Below are positions 49,913-58,092 of a DNA stretch of 64,000 nucleotides, one piece after another (within the stretch, counting starts at the first letter, position 1; each line of letters starts with the position of its first letter). The notes under the pieces were generated by a model. The model ran no database searches and had not been told where the DNA came from. It saw only the letters and a list, made by a program, of their open reading frames with translations. The stretch covers positions 62,001 to 126,000 of the forward strand of contig CAVXDY010000002.1 of assembly GCA_963760715.1 (NCBI GenBank), written 5' to 3'. A program made the translations under genes and the position numbers. Origin of the DNA: CAVXDY01 sp963760715 (GTDB lineage Bacteria; Actinomycetota; Thermoleophilia; Miltoncostaeales; Miltoncostaeaceae).

Positions 49913-50788
49913 GTGACGGACTACGCGATCACGTACGGGAAGACCGCGGTGCCGGTCTATCGGCACGGCGCCACGCCGCTCACCGGGCTGCGGTCGATCC
50001 CGGAGTCGCCCATCACGGGGCGCGACAACGCCCTCTTCGCCGCCCGCGTGACGGTGGAGGTCTTCGGGGACAACTTCCTCCCCTCGTACACCGTGGGCGA
50101 CAACTCGATGGTGGTCGCCACCGACAGCATCAAGAACCTGGTGCTGCGCGAGAGCGCCTCGTGGACCGGGGCCACCCTGGAGAGCCTGCTGCATCACCTG
50201 GGCGGCCTCCTGCTCGGGGGGTACCCCCAGATGCAGTCGCTGCGGATGCACGGCGACGAGGTGCGGTTCGACCCGGCCGGGTCGCGCGGGGTGCTGCTGG
50301 CCCGCGCGCCCGGCGACCACTCGGCCGCCGACATGCGCCTCGAGCGCGACGGCGAGGGGGTGCGGATCACCGACCTCGCCGGCGCCCGCCGGGCGATGGA
50401 CCTGCTGAAGCTCACGGGCAGCGCGTTCACGGCCTTCGTGCGGGACGGCTACACCACGCTCCCGGACCGCCGCGACCGGCCGCTGCGCGTGGGCCTGGAC
50501 GTGGCCTGGCGCTACACCGTCCCGGCCGACGCCCTCGGCGCCGCGCCCGAGCGGTACGTGGCCGGCGAGCAGGTGCGCGACGTGTGCGCCGACGTCTTCG
50601 ACGGGTTCGTGAGCGCGTCGATCCAGCACCTGGTGCACGCGATGGGCACCCGGCTGCTGGAGCGGTTCCCCGAGCTGGCGGAGGTCTCGTTCGAGGGGCG
50701 CAACCTCACCCGGGACCCGGTGGTCGAGGGCGTCTACACCGACCCCTTCCCGGCCCACGGGACCATCACCCTCGCGATGCGCCGCTGA
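49913..50788 (+). CDS. Urate oxidase (uricase)
   Basis: Cofactor-free enzyme oxidising urate to 5-hydroxyisourate. The 291-residue protein holds both T-fold repeats, with NALFAARVTVEVFGDNFLPSYTVGDNSMVVATDSIKNLV (substrate-binding TDxxKN), LLKLTGSAFTAFVRDGYTTLPDRRDR, and the C-terminal SIQHLVHAMGTRLLERFPELAEVSFEGRNL. Length is typical of bacterial uricases. The GTG start is 7 bases after TAGTGT, indicating a leaderless message. HIU hydrolase follows 4 bases downstream. Confidence 0.94.
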   Translation: MTDYAITYGKTAVPVYRHGATPLTGLRSIPESPITGRDNALFAARVTVEVFGDNFLPSYTVGDNSMVVATDSIKNLVLRESASWTGATLESLLHHLGGLLLGGYPQMQSLRMHGDEVRFDPAGSRGVLLARAPGDHSAADMRLERDGEGVRITDLAGARRAMDLLKLTGSAFTAFVRDGYTTLPDRRDRPLRVGLDVAWRYTVPADALGAAPERYVAGEQVRDVCADVFDGFVSASIQHLVHAMGTRLLERFPELAEVSFEGRNLTRDPVVEGVYTDPFPAHGTITLAMRR

Positions 50789-50792
50789 CCCG

Positions 50793-51119
50793 GTGGCCGG
50801 GCGCATCACCACGCACGTGCTCGACACGGCGCGCGGCCGGCCGGCCGCCGGGGTCCCGCTCACCGTGCGTCGGGAGGGCAAGGTGGTCGCGCAGGCGGTC
50901 ACGAACGCCGACGGCCGCACGGGCGTCCCCCTGGTCGAGGGTGCGGGGCTCATGCCGGGCGTGTACGAGATCACCTTCGCCGTGGGCGCCTACTTCGCCG
51001 GCGAGGGCGGGTTCCTCGACGAGGTGCCCGTGCGCTTCACGGTGACCGACGCCTCGGCGGACCTGCACGTGCCGCTGCTCGTCTCCCCGTGGTCCTACAC
51101 GACCTACCGGGGCTCCTGA
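50793..51119 (+). CDS. 5-hydroxyisourate hydrolase (transthyretin-like)
   Basis: Hydrolyses 5-hydroxyisourate from uricase to OHCU. The 108 residues carry the transthyretin-like signatures ITTHVLDTARGRPAAGVP (catalytic His), the TNADGRTG loop and the C-terminal PLLVSPWSYTTYRGS, where the YRGS tail is diagnostic of the enzyme family. It is convergent with the nucleoside permease gene, with a 6-base gap and no visible terminator. Confidence 0.95.
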   Translation: MAGRITTHVLDTARGRPAAGVPLTVRREGKVVAQAVTNADGRTGVPLVEGAGLMPGVYEITFAVGAYFAGEGGFLDEVPVRFTVTDASADLHVPLLVSPWSYTTYRGS

Positions 51120-51125
51120 GCGCCG

Positions 51126-53636
51126 TCAGCTGCGGACGTAGGGGATGCCGATCGAGGCGGGCGGGCGTGGGCGGCCGACGATGCCGGCCACGGCGATCAG
51201 CGTCAGCACGTAGGGCAGGGACTGGAACAGGACCGCGAGCGAGTCGGAGTACACGGGCAGGCGCTGCGCGATGGCGCTCGAGAGGCCGAACAGCAGGCAC
51301 GCCAGGAACAGGCCCTTCGGCCGCCAGTTGCCGAAGATGAGCGCGGCGAGGGCGATGAAGCCGATGCCGGCGGTCATGTTCTCGCTGAACGACTCGACGA
51401 ACCCGATCGACAGGAACGCGCCCCCGAGGCCGGCGAGGACGCCGGACAGGATCACCGCCGTGTAGCGGATCCGGTACACCGGCAGTCCGACGGTCTCCGC
51501 GGCCCGGGGGTGCTCGCCCACCGAGCGCAGGTGCAGCCCGAACGGGGTCCGGAAGATCGCGTAGTACGACGCCACGACCAGTATGAACGCGACCCAGATC
51601 ATCAGGTTCAGGCTCCCGAACGCCTCGCCGAAGAACGGCACGCCGTCCAGGAAGCCCAGCTTCACGTTGGGGATCGCCGGGATTCCCCCGGGCGTGCCCT
51701 CCGAGCCGTAGATGTCGATGAACAGGTAGCCGGTGAGGCCGACGGCGAGGAACCAGACCGCCGTGCCGCTGAGGATCTGATCGGCCCGCAGGTGGATCGA
51801 GATGACCGCGTGGATCGCGGCGAGCGCGCCTCCGGCGATGGCGGCCAGCAGGACGCCCGCCTCCCACGACCCGAGCTTGTCCGCGCCGAGGACGCCGAAG
51901 AAGCAGCCCATCAGCAGCATGCCCTCGAGCCCGATGTTCACCACGCCGCTGCGCTCCGAGAACATCCCGCCGACCGCGGCGAAGATGAGCGGCGTCGCGT
52001 AGCGGAGCATCGAGGCCGTCAGGGCCCCCCACACGAACACCGACTCGAGGTTCCCGACGCTGGACACCGTGGCCGCGACGCCCAGCGCGCCGAACACCAG
52101 CGCCAGCACCATCGCCGTGATCCCGAGGCGCCGGCGGCCCTTCCACGCCGTCCACGCTCCCAGGACGAGGGCCGCCGCCGCGAGCACGACCGGCACGGCG
52201 GCGTGCCGCGCTGCCACCGGGGGGAGGGCGATCCAGAACGCCACGATCGCGAGCACGATGCCCGCGATCCCCGTGGCCTTGCTGCCGCGGGGGACGCGCG
52301 CCAGCGCCCAGTCGCGGGCCCGGTCGAGCATCGGCGGCCCGGCGGGGCGCGACGTGGCGTGCTCCACCGCGACCACGTTCACCGCCGCCTCGGGTGGTAC
52401 GTGGTGGCGGCGGGCGAAATGCGGGAGGTGGGGGCGCGGCATGCCCTTGCGGTGCCAGAGGTAGAGGATCAGGACGTCGGCCCCGATGAACAGCAGCACC
52501 AGCGCCTGGATCATCTTGGTGAGGTTGCCGGCGAGGCTCGGGTCGAAGACGTTCGGATCGAGGCTGCGCGACGAGGTGCCGTAGAGGAGCGCGCCGAACA
52601 GCAGCGCGGCGAACGCGGTGCCGATGGCCGTGTTGCGCCCGAGGAGCGCCACGGCGATGCCGATGTAGCCGACCTGTGAATTCTGGACGTCGAGGCTGCC
52701 GAGCCGGAACTGCCAGCCCAGGATGTCGAGGGCGCCGGCCAGGCCCGCGAAGGCGCCGGAGATCGCCATCGCCAGGAAGTAGCTGCGCGCCACGCTGATG
52801 CCGCCGTAGCGGGCCGCCCCGGGGTTGCGGCCCACGGTGCGCACCCGGAAGCCGAGGGTGGTGCGCGACAGGATCAGCCAGTAGGCGACGAGCGCGCCGA
52901 CGGCGATGAAGATGCCGATGTCGAGGCCCTGGAGCTCGGCGTCGCCCCAGAACACGGGGAGGTGCACCGACGGGACGATGTCGTTCGAGATCGGCACCGA
53001 GCTCTGGGCGGGGACGTCGTTCTGCAGGGGTCCGCCCAGGCCGAAGACGTAGCTGCCGATCCAGTAGGCGATCCAGTTGAGCATGATCGTGGTGATCACC
53101 TCGTGGGCGCCGACCGTGGCCTTCAGGAACCCCGCGATGCCCGCCCAGACGGCCCCGGCCAGCGTCGCGAGCACGATCGCGAGGAAGATGTGGGCCGGGC
53201 CCGCGAGGCCGGCCCACGACGAGCCCACCCAGACCGAGATGATCGCGCCCATGATCCACTGACCCTGGCCGCCGATGTTGAACAGCCCGCAGCGGAAGGC
53301 GAACGCGACGGCCAGCCCCGTCAGCATCAGCGTGGTGGCGACGAGCAGGGTCTGCTGGAGGTTGAACGCCGCGTTGGAGCGCTCGGTGCCCTCCACCCAG
53401 GGGAAGAACCAGTTCAGCCCGGTGCCGTTGAAGATGCCCTTGTAGGTGGTCAGCGGGTTGTGGCCGGTCGCGGCCACCACCACGCCACCGATGAGGAAGG
53501 CCAGGATCGTCGTGATGATCGACGTGATGACGCCGCCGCTCTCCGGCGCGAGCCACTTCCGCAGGCGGCCGGGCTCCCGGTCGGGAGCCGGATACGGCGA
53601 CTCGGGCGGGGCCGAGGGCGGGGCGGCCGTGCTCAC
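51126..53636 (-). CDS. Nucleoside ABC transporter, two permeases fused in one chain
   Basis: BPD_transp_2-type permease for a BMP/PnrA nucleoside importer. The 836 residues contain two complete permease units. Residues about 35-415 resemble YufP/NupB (AFRCGLFNIGGQGQWIMGA, GAHEVITTIMLNWIAYW, RTVGRNPGAARYGGI). Residues about 450-836 resemble YufQ/NupC (FSERSGVVNIGLEGMLLMG, RSVGEHPRAAETVGL, IGFIALAALIFGNWRP). In known systems these are separate proteins of about 310-380 residues. The joint lies in a cytoplasmic His/Pro-rich stretch (RPHLPHFARRHHVPPEA). No stop or frameshift separates the halves. The GTG start overlaps the ATPase stop. Confidence 0.93.
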   Translation of the reverse strand: MSTAAPPSAPPESPYPAPDREPGRLRKWLAPESGGVITSIITTILAFLIGGVVVAATGHNPLTTYKGIFNGTGLNWFFPWVEGTERSNAAFNLQQTLLVATTLMLTGLAVAFAFRCGLFNIGGQGQWIMGAIISVWVGSSWAGLAGPAHIFLAIVLATLAGAVWAGIAGFLKATVGAHEVITTIMLNWIAYWIGSYVFGLGGPLQNDVPAQSSVPISNDIVPSVHLPVFWGDAELQGLDIGIFIAVGALVAYWLILSRTTLGFRVRTVGRNPGAARYGGISVARSYFLAMAISGAFAGLAGALDILGWQFRLGSLDVQNSQVGYIGIAVALLGRNTAIGTAFAALLFGALLYGTSSRSLDPNVFDPSLAGNLTKMIQALVLLFIGADVLILYLWHRKGMPRPHLPHFARRHHVPPEAAVNVVAVEHATSRPAGPPMLDRARDWALARVPRGSKATGIAGIVLAIVAFWIALPPVAARHAAVPVVLAAAALVLGAWTAWKGRRRLGITAMVLALVFGALGVAATVSSVGNLESVFVWGALTASMLRYATPLIFAAVGGMFSERSGVVNIGLEGMLLMGCFFGVLGADKLGSWEAGVLLAAIAGGALAAIHAVISIHLRADQILSGTAVWFLAVGLTGYLFIDIYGSEGTPGGIPAIPNVKLGFLDGVPFFGEAFGSLNLMIWVAFILVVASYYAIFRTPFGLHLRSVGEHPRAAETVGLPVYRIRYTAVILSGVLAGLGGAFLSIGFVESFSENMTAGIGFIALAALIFGNWRPKGLFLACLLFGLSSAIAQRLPVYSDSLAVLFQSLPYVLTLIAVAGIVGRPRPPASIGIPYVRS

Positions 53637-55198
53637 GGGGCCTCGGGCCGCGCCCCGAGCATCGCCCCGCCGAGGGCCTCCCGGCTCGCGCCCGAGGGGA
53701 ACTCGGCGACGATGCGGCCCTCGTAGATCACCAGGATGCGGTCGGCGAGCGAGAGCACCTCATCGAGCTCGAGCGAGACCAGCAGGATCGCGCGGCCCTC
53801 GTCGCGCTCGGCCACCAGGCGCCGGTGCACGTACTCGATCGCGCCCACGTCGAGCCCGCGCGTCGGCTGCGAGGCGACGAGCACGGCCGGGTCACGCGAC
53901 ACCTCCCGGGCGATGATCACCTTCTGCTGATTGCCGCCCGAGAGCGAGCTCGCGGCGGCCTTCGGGCCGCCTCCGCGCACGTCGAACTCGGTGAGCAGGG
54001 GCGCCGCGGCGGCCTCCATGCGCCGCGGGAACATCCAGCCGTAGCGGGAGGACGGCGGCTTGTCGAAGTCGTGCAGCGCCATGTTCTCGGCCAGGGTGAA
54101 GTCGAGCACCAGCCCGCGGCGCTGGCGGTCGGTCGGGATGTGGCCGACCCCGGCCTCGAGCACCGCGTGCGGGCTCGCGCCGGTGATGTCGCGGCCGTCG
54201 GCCGTGATCGTGCCCGAGGTCGGCGCCCGGAGTCCCGTGATCGCGTCGATGAGCTCGGCCTGACCGTTGCCGTTGACGCCGGCGACCCCGACGATCTCCC
54301 CCGCCGCCACCTGGAGCGAGAGGCCGCTGACGGCCTCGAGCCCGCGGTCGTCGTGGACGACGAGGTCCTGCACCACGAGGCGGGCCTGGGCGGGCCTCGC
54401 CGGAGGCCTCTCGACCGCCAGGACGACGTCGCGGCCGACCATGAACCGGGCGAGGCTCGCCTCCGTCGCCCCCGCCGTGGGCTCGGTGGCGATGTACCTG
54501 CCCCGCCGCAGCACGGTGACCCGGTCGGCGATGTCCAGCACCTCGTTGAGCTTGTGGGTGATGAAGATGACCGAGGTGCCCTGCGCGGTCAGGCTGCGCA
54601 GGATTGCGGCGAGCTCGATCGTCTCCTGGGGGGTCAGGACGGCGGTGGGCTCGTCCAGGATCAGGATCTCCGCTCCCCGGTAGAGCGCCTTCAGGATCTC
54701 GACGCGCTGCTCCATGCCCACCGTGATGTCCTGCACGAGCGCGTCCGGATCCACGGCCAGCCCGAACCGGTCCGAGATGTCCCTGACCCGCGCCGAGGCC
54801 TCGGTGCGGTCGATCAGCACCCCGCCCTGGGTGGGCTCGATCGCCAGGACGATGTTCTCGGCCACGGTCATGACCGGGATGAGCATGAAGTGCTGGTGGA
54901 CCATCCCGATCCCGAGCGCGATCGCGTCGCTGGGCGAGTTGATCTCGACGCGCCGGCCCCGCACGCGGATCTCGCCCTCGTCCGGGGTGGTGAGCCCGTA
55001 GAGCACGTTCATGAGGGTCGACTTGCCGGCGCCGTTCTCGCCGAGCAGGGCGTGCACCTCGCCGCGCCGGAGGTCGAAGTGGACGTCGTCCGAGGCCACC
55101 ACCCCGGGGTACCGCTTGGTGATCCCGGTCATCTCCAGCACGACCTCCCCCGGCGCGTCCCGCGCCGGGGGAGGATGGTGCTCGGCGGTCGGCCTCAC
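53633..55198 (-). CDS. Nucleoside ABC transporter ATP-binding protein (tandem ATPase)
   Basis: Duplicated ATPase of the sugar/nucleoside (CUT2/BMP) type. The first domain has LLGENGAGKSTLMNVLYG, the unusual signature VGMEQRVEILKALYR and ILILDEPTAVLTPQE. The second has VAGVNGNGQAELIDAI with a degenerate P-loop, LSGGNQQKVIIAREVSRDPAVLVASQPTRGLD. Degenerate second sites are normal for this family. GTG 55198 gives 521 residues. GTG 55141 and ATG 55132 are alternatives and would leave a 14-bp hairpin (55144-55174) outside the coding region. It follows the BMP lipoprotein gene by 20 bases. Confidence 0.93.
   Translation of the reverse strand: MRPTAEHHPPPARDAPGEVVLEMTGITKRYPGVVASDDVHFDLRRGEVHALLGENGAGKSTLMNVLYGLTTPDEGEIRVRGRRVEINSPSDAIALGIGMVHQHFMLIPVMTVAENIVLAIEPTQGGVLIDRTEASARVRDISDRFGLAVDPDALVQDITVGMEQRVEILKALYRGAEILILDEPTAVLTPQETIELAAILRSLTAQGTSVIFITHKLNEVLDIADRVTVLRRGRYIATEPTAGATEASLARFMVGRDVVLAVERPPARPAQARLVVQDLVVHDDRGLEAVSGLSLQVAAGEIVGVAGVNGNGQAELIDAITGLRAPTSGTITADGRDITGASPHAVLEAGVGHIPTDRQRRGLVLDFTLAENMALHDFDKPPSSRYGWMFPRRMEAAAAPLLTEFDVRGGGPKAAASSLSGGNQQKVIIAREVSRDPAVLVASQPTRGLDVGAIEYVHRRLVAERDEGRAILLVSLELDEVLSLADRILVIYEGRIVAEFPSGASREALGGAMLGARPEAP
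55144..55174 (-). promoter_or_regulatory. Strong hairpin between the BMP and ATPase genes
   Basis: Arms CCTCCCCCGGCGCG and CGCGCCGGGGGAGG with a 3-base loop form a perfect 14-bp stem. Depending on the ATPase start codon it lies either in the first codons or in the intercistronic leader. Such hairpins after binding-protein genes commonly stabilise the upstream message or attenuate the downstream one, giving excess binding protein. No T-run follows. Confidence 0.5.
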
Positions 55199-55218
55199 GA
55201 CCGGTCCGCCGCCGCTTC

Positions 55219-56262
55219 CTAGGAGGTCGGCGGGGTGATCTCCCCGTCGATGATCTTCTTCTTCAGGGCATCGACCTCGGCGATGATGGCCGGCGACACC
55301 TTCGGGCTGATCTTGCCGAGGGCGACGCCCCCGTTGGCCAGGTTGAAGGTCGAGTCCCCGCCACCCTTGAAGGTCCCGTCCTGGACGGCCTTGATGGTGT
55401 CGTAGACCGCCGTGTCGACGCGCTTCACCGCGCTGGTGAGGATGTGCGGGCCGAGGTCCGACTGGTCGCGGTCGACTCCCACTCCCCAGACGCCCTTGTC
55501 GGCGGCCGCGGACAGGGCACCGAGGCCACAGCCGCCGGCCACCTGGAAGACCACCTGGGAGCCCTTGGCGATCTGGTTCAGCGCCAGCTCCTTGCACTTC
55601 GCCTGGGCGTTGAAGTCCTGGGAGTAGTCCTTCAGGACCTGGATCTTGGGGTTGGCCGCCTTCGCGCCCGCCTCATAGCCCGCGATGAAGATGCTCACGG
55701 TCGGGATGTCCTGCCCGCCGACCGCGCTGATCACCTGCTTGCCGCCCTGCTGCTGCGCGACCTTGGCCGCCATGTAGCCGATGAGGTAGCTGTTCTCGTT
55801 GGTCGCGAAGGTCAGGCCCCGCACGTTTGCCGGCTTGTTCTTCAGCCCCGCGTTCGGGAAGTCCACGATCGCGAAGTTCGAGTTCGGGAACTTGCCGGCG
55901 ACCGTGTTCATCGCGTCGGCCATCAGGAAGCCCTGGCCGATCGTGAGGTCGTAGCCGCCCCGCGCGAGGGTGGTGAGGTTGGGGATGTAATCGCTCGCCG
56001 TGGTCGACTCGATCGGCCGGCCCTGGACGCCCAGGTCGGCCTCGGCCTTCTTCAGGCCCTCCAGACCGGACTGGTTGAAGGACTTGTCGTTGAACTTGCC
56101 GGTGTCGCTGACCAGACCGACCTTCAGGCCGGAGGCGGCCGCGGCCGTGGTGCCTCCCGAGGCCGCGCTGTTGTCGTCACCACCACAGGCGGCGGCGACG
56201 AGGGCGACGGCCGCCAGCACCGCCACCAGTCCCGCCAGCACACTCCAGCGTCGCGCTCTCAT
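55219..56262 (-). CDS. BMP-family nucleoside-binding lipoprotein
   Basis: Substrate-binding protein of a PnrA/Med-type nucleoside importer. The 347 residues start with a lipoprotein signal peptide and lipobox (VALVAAACGGDD, Cys near residue 26), then a Thr/Ala-rich linker, then the BMP domain: KVGLVSDTGKFNDKSFNQSGLEGL, GYDLTIGQGFLMADAM, NVRGLTFATNENSYLIGYMAA, FIAGYEAGAK, VVFQVAGGCGLGALSAAADKGVWGVGVDRDQSDLG. The ATG has a GGGGGAGA ribosome site 5 bases upstream. A TATAAG box about 55-60 bases before the predicted leader end suggests its own promoter. Ligand specificity (purine or general nucleosides) is inferred from neighbouring genes. Confidence 0.94.
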   Translation of the reverse strand: MRARRWSVLAGLVAVLAAVALVAAACGGDDNSAASGGTTAAAASGLKVGLVSDTGKFNDKSFNQSGLEGLKKAEADLGVQGRPIESTTASDYIPNLTTLARGGYDLTIGQGFLMADAMNTVAGKFPNSNFAIVDFPNAGLKNKPANVRGLTFATNENSYLIGYMAAKVAQQQGGKQVISAVGGQDIPTVSIFIAGYEAGAKAANPKIQVLKDYSQDFNAQAKCKELALNQIAKGSQVVFQVAGGCGLGALSAAADKGVWGVGVDRDQSDLGPHILTSAVKRVDTAVYDTIKAVQDGTFKGGGDSTFNLANGGVALGKISPKVSPAIIAEVDALKKKIIDGEITPPTS

Positions 56263-56325
56263 TCCGTCTCCCCCGATACGCGGTTTTCCCGGCGGCCCAG
56301 CCCGGGCCGATGTTTCCGTGCGGGC

Positions 56326-56331
56326 CTTATA
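56326..56331 (-). promoter_or_regulatory. Possible -10 box of the nucleoside importer operon
   Basis: TATAAG on the minus strand predicts a start near 56319 and a leader of about 57 bases ending in a good ribosome site before the BMP gene. No convincing -35. The 135-base gap up to the deoA stop at 56398 holds no riboswitch-like fold that I can recognise. Confidence 0.4.
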
Positions 56332-56397
56332 CAGCCTCCCGCCCCCCCGGCGATACGGCCCGAAGGCAACATCACCCGCCCGGAGCGTCCGGCGGCC

Positions 56398-57681
56398 TCA
56401 CCGGATCGCCGAGACCCGCTCGATCACCCGGGGAGCGAGGGTGGGCGCGGTCGATCCGATCCGGATCGCCCCGTCGAAGGCGGCCCTCCCGGCCTCCAGG
56501 TGGGCCCCGTCGTCGGCGTGCAGCTCGGCGAGCGCCTGCCCGGCCGCCACGGTGTCCCCCGGCGCCACGCGCAGGACCACCCCGGCCGCGGCGCTCACCG
56601 GCTCGTCCTTGCGCGCGCGCCCGGCGCCGAGCCGGTTCGCGGCCTCGCCCACCGCCAGGGCGTCCACCCGCTCCACGACCCCGGCCGCGCCGGCGCGGAC
56701 CTCCTCCACGTGGACGGCCTCGGGCAGCGGCGCGTCGGGGTCGCCGCCCTGGGCGCGCACCATCCGGCGCCAGCGATCCATGGCGCGGCCGTCGCGCAGC
56801 GCCTCGGCCGGGTCGGCGTCGATGCCGGCCAGCTCGAGCATCTCGCGGGCCAGCGCCAGCGTGACCTCCACCACGTCGGGCGGGCCGCCGCCGGCCAGGA
56901 CCTCGACCGACTCCCGCACCTCCAGGGCGTTGCCGGCCGTGCGGCCGAGCGGCGTGTCCATGTCGGTGAGGAGCGCGGTGGTGCGCACGCCCTCCGCCTC
57001 TCCCAGCTCCACCATCGTCCGCGCCAGCTCGTGCGCCCGGTCGCGATCGCGCATGAAGGCGCCGTCCCCCACCTTGACGTCCAGCACGAGGGCCGCGGTG
57101 CCCGAGGCGATCTTCTTGGACATGATCGAGCTGGCGATGAGCGGGATCGAGTCGACCGTGCCCGTCACGTCGCGCAGCGCGTAGAGCTTGCGGTCGGCGG
57201 GGGCCAGGTCGGGGCCGGCCGAGCAGATGGCCGCTCCCACCTCGACGAGCTGCCGGATGAACTGCGCGCCGCTCAGGTCCACCCGGAAGCCGGGGATCGC
57301 CTCGAGCTTGTCCAGGGTCCCCCCGGTGTGCCCGAGACCCCGGCCCGAGAGCTGGGGCACCGCGGCGCCGCAGGCCGCCACCAGCGGGCACAGCGGCAGC
57401 GAGATCTTGTCGCCCACGCCGCCGGTGGAGTGCTTGTCGACCGTGGGGAGGGGCACCGCCGAGAGGTCCAGGCGCTTCCCGGAGCGGATCATCGCGTCCG
57501 TCCAGGTGGCGAGCTCGCGGGGGGAGAGGCCGCGGAAGAACACCGCCATCAGCAGCGCCGAGGCCTGCTCGTCGGCGACCGAGCCGTGCGTGTACTCGTG
57601 CAGGAACCACCGGATCCACTCGTCCGAGAGCTCCTCGCCGTCGCGCTTGGCGCGGATGACGTCGACGGCCGAGGGCGTCAT
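56398..57681 (-). CDS. deoA: Pyrimidine-nucleoside / thymidine phosphorylase
   Basis: Cleaves thymidine, deoxyuridine and possibly uridine with phosphate to (deoxy)ribose-1-phosphate and base. The 427 residues include AVDVIRAKRDGEELSDEWI, LPTVDKHSTGGVGDKISLPL (phosphate loop), the family signature SGRGLGHTGGTLDKLEAIPG, KLYALRDVTGTVDSIPLIASSIMSKKIASG, LVLDVKVGDGAFM and a C-terminal PYNP domain. The bacterial pyrimidine-nucleoside phosphorylase class often accepts uridine too. The ATG overlaps the cdd stop (ATGA). Confidence 0.94.
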   Translation of the reverse strand: MTPSAVDVIRAKRDGEELSDEWIRWFLHEYTHGSVADEQASALLMAVFFRGLSPRELATWTDAMIRSGKRLDLSAVPLPTVDKHSTGGVGDKISLPLCPLVAACGAAVPQLSGRGLGHTGGTLDKLEAIPGFRVDLSGAQFIRQLVEVGAAICSAGPDLAPADRKLYALRDVTGTVDSIPLIASSIMSKKIASGTAALVLDVKVGDGAFMRDRDRAHELARTMVELGEAEGVRTTALLTDMDTPLGRTAGNALEVRESVEVLAGGGPPDVVEVTLALAREMLELAGIDADPAEALRDGRAMDRWRRMVRAQGGDPDAPLPEAVHVEEVRAGAAGVVERVDALAVGEAANRLGAGRARKDEPVSAAAGVVLRVAPGDTVAAGQALAELHADDGAHLEAGRAAFDGAIRIGSTAPTLAPRVIERVSAIR

Positions 57682-58085
57682 CGGCCGGCGCGGGCCTCCA
57701 CGTCGCCCGGCCCGAAGCCGCCCGGCAGCAGATCGCCCAGGGTCGTGGGCGCAGCGCCCTCCCCGCCGTCCACCAGCAGGTCCGGCCCCCCGTGCTCGTA
57801 CAGGAGCTGCCGGCAGCGCCCGCAGGGCGCCAGGGGACGCCCGTCGCCGGCCACGATCGCCACGGCCACCAGGCGCCCGCCGCCGGAGGAGGCCAGGTCG
57901 GACACCAGCCCGCACTCGGCGCAGAGGGTGACCCCGTAGCTGGCGTTCTCCACGTTGCAGCCGCGCACCAGCCGGCCGTCCCCGGTCACGCCGCTCGCCC
58001 CGACCAGCACGCCCGAGTAGGGGGCGTAGGAGCGCTCGGTCATCGCCCGCGCCTCGCGCCGCAGGGCGGGCCAGTTGACGCTCAC
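57678..58085 (-). CDS. cdd: Cytidine deaminase
   Basis: Zinc enzyme deaminating cytidine and deoxycytidine to uridine forms, which the phosphorylase downstream can cleave. The 135 residues have RSYAPYSGVLVGASG, the CNVENASYGVTLCAECG motif (substrate Asn-Glu and first Zn cysteine) and PCGRCRQLLYEHGGPDLLV (two further Zn cysteines). It is the small tetrameric type. It begins 7 bases after the HAD phosphatase gene stop, and its stop overlaps deoA. Confidence 0.94.
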   Translation of the reverse strand: MSVNWPALRREARAMTERSYAPYSGVLVGASGVTGDGRLVRGCNVENASYGVTLCAECGLVSDLASSGGGRLVAVAIVAGDGRPLAPCGRCRQLLYEHGGPDLLVDGGEGAAPTTLGDLLPGGFGPGDVEARAGR

Positions 58086-58092
58086 CCCGCGC

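Noticed and set aside
51126..53636. Permease fusion as an artefact of frameshift
   Set aside because: Both halves are in the same frame with a continuous, plausible cytoplasmic linker and no abrupt loss of family similarity, unlike the allB and psuG breaks; kept as a real fusion but flagged for a lost-stop check.
56263..56397. Purine riboswitch upstream of the nucleoside-binding lipoprotein gene
   Set aside because: I could not find the conserved three-way junction bases or the paired loops; the region has only short GC stems and a good ribosome site.
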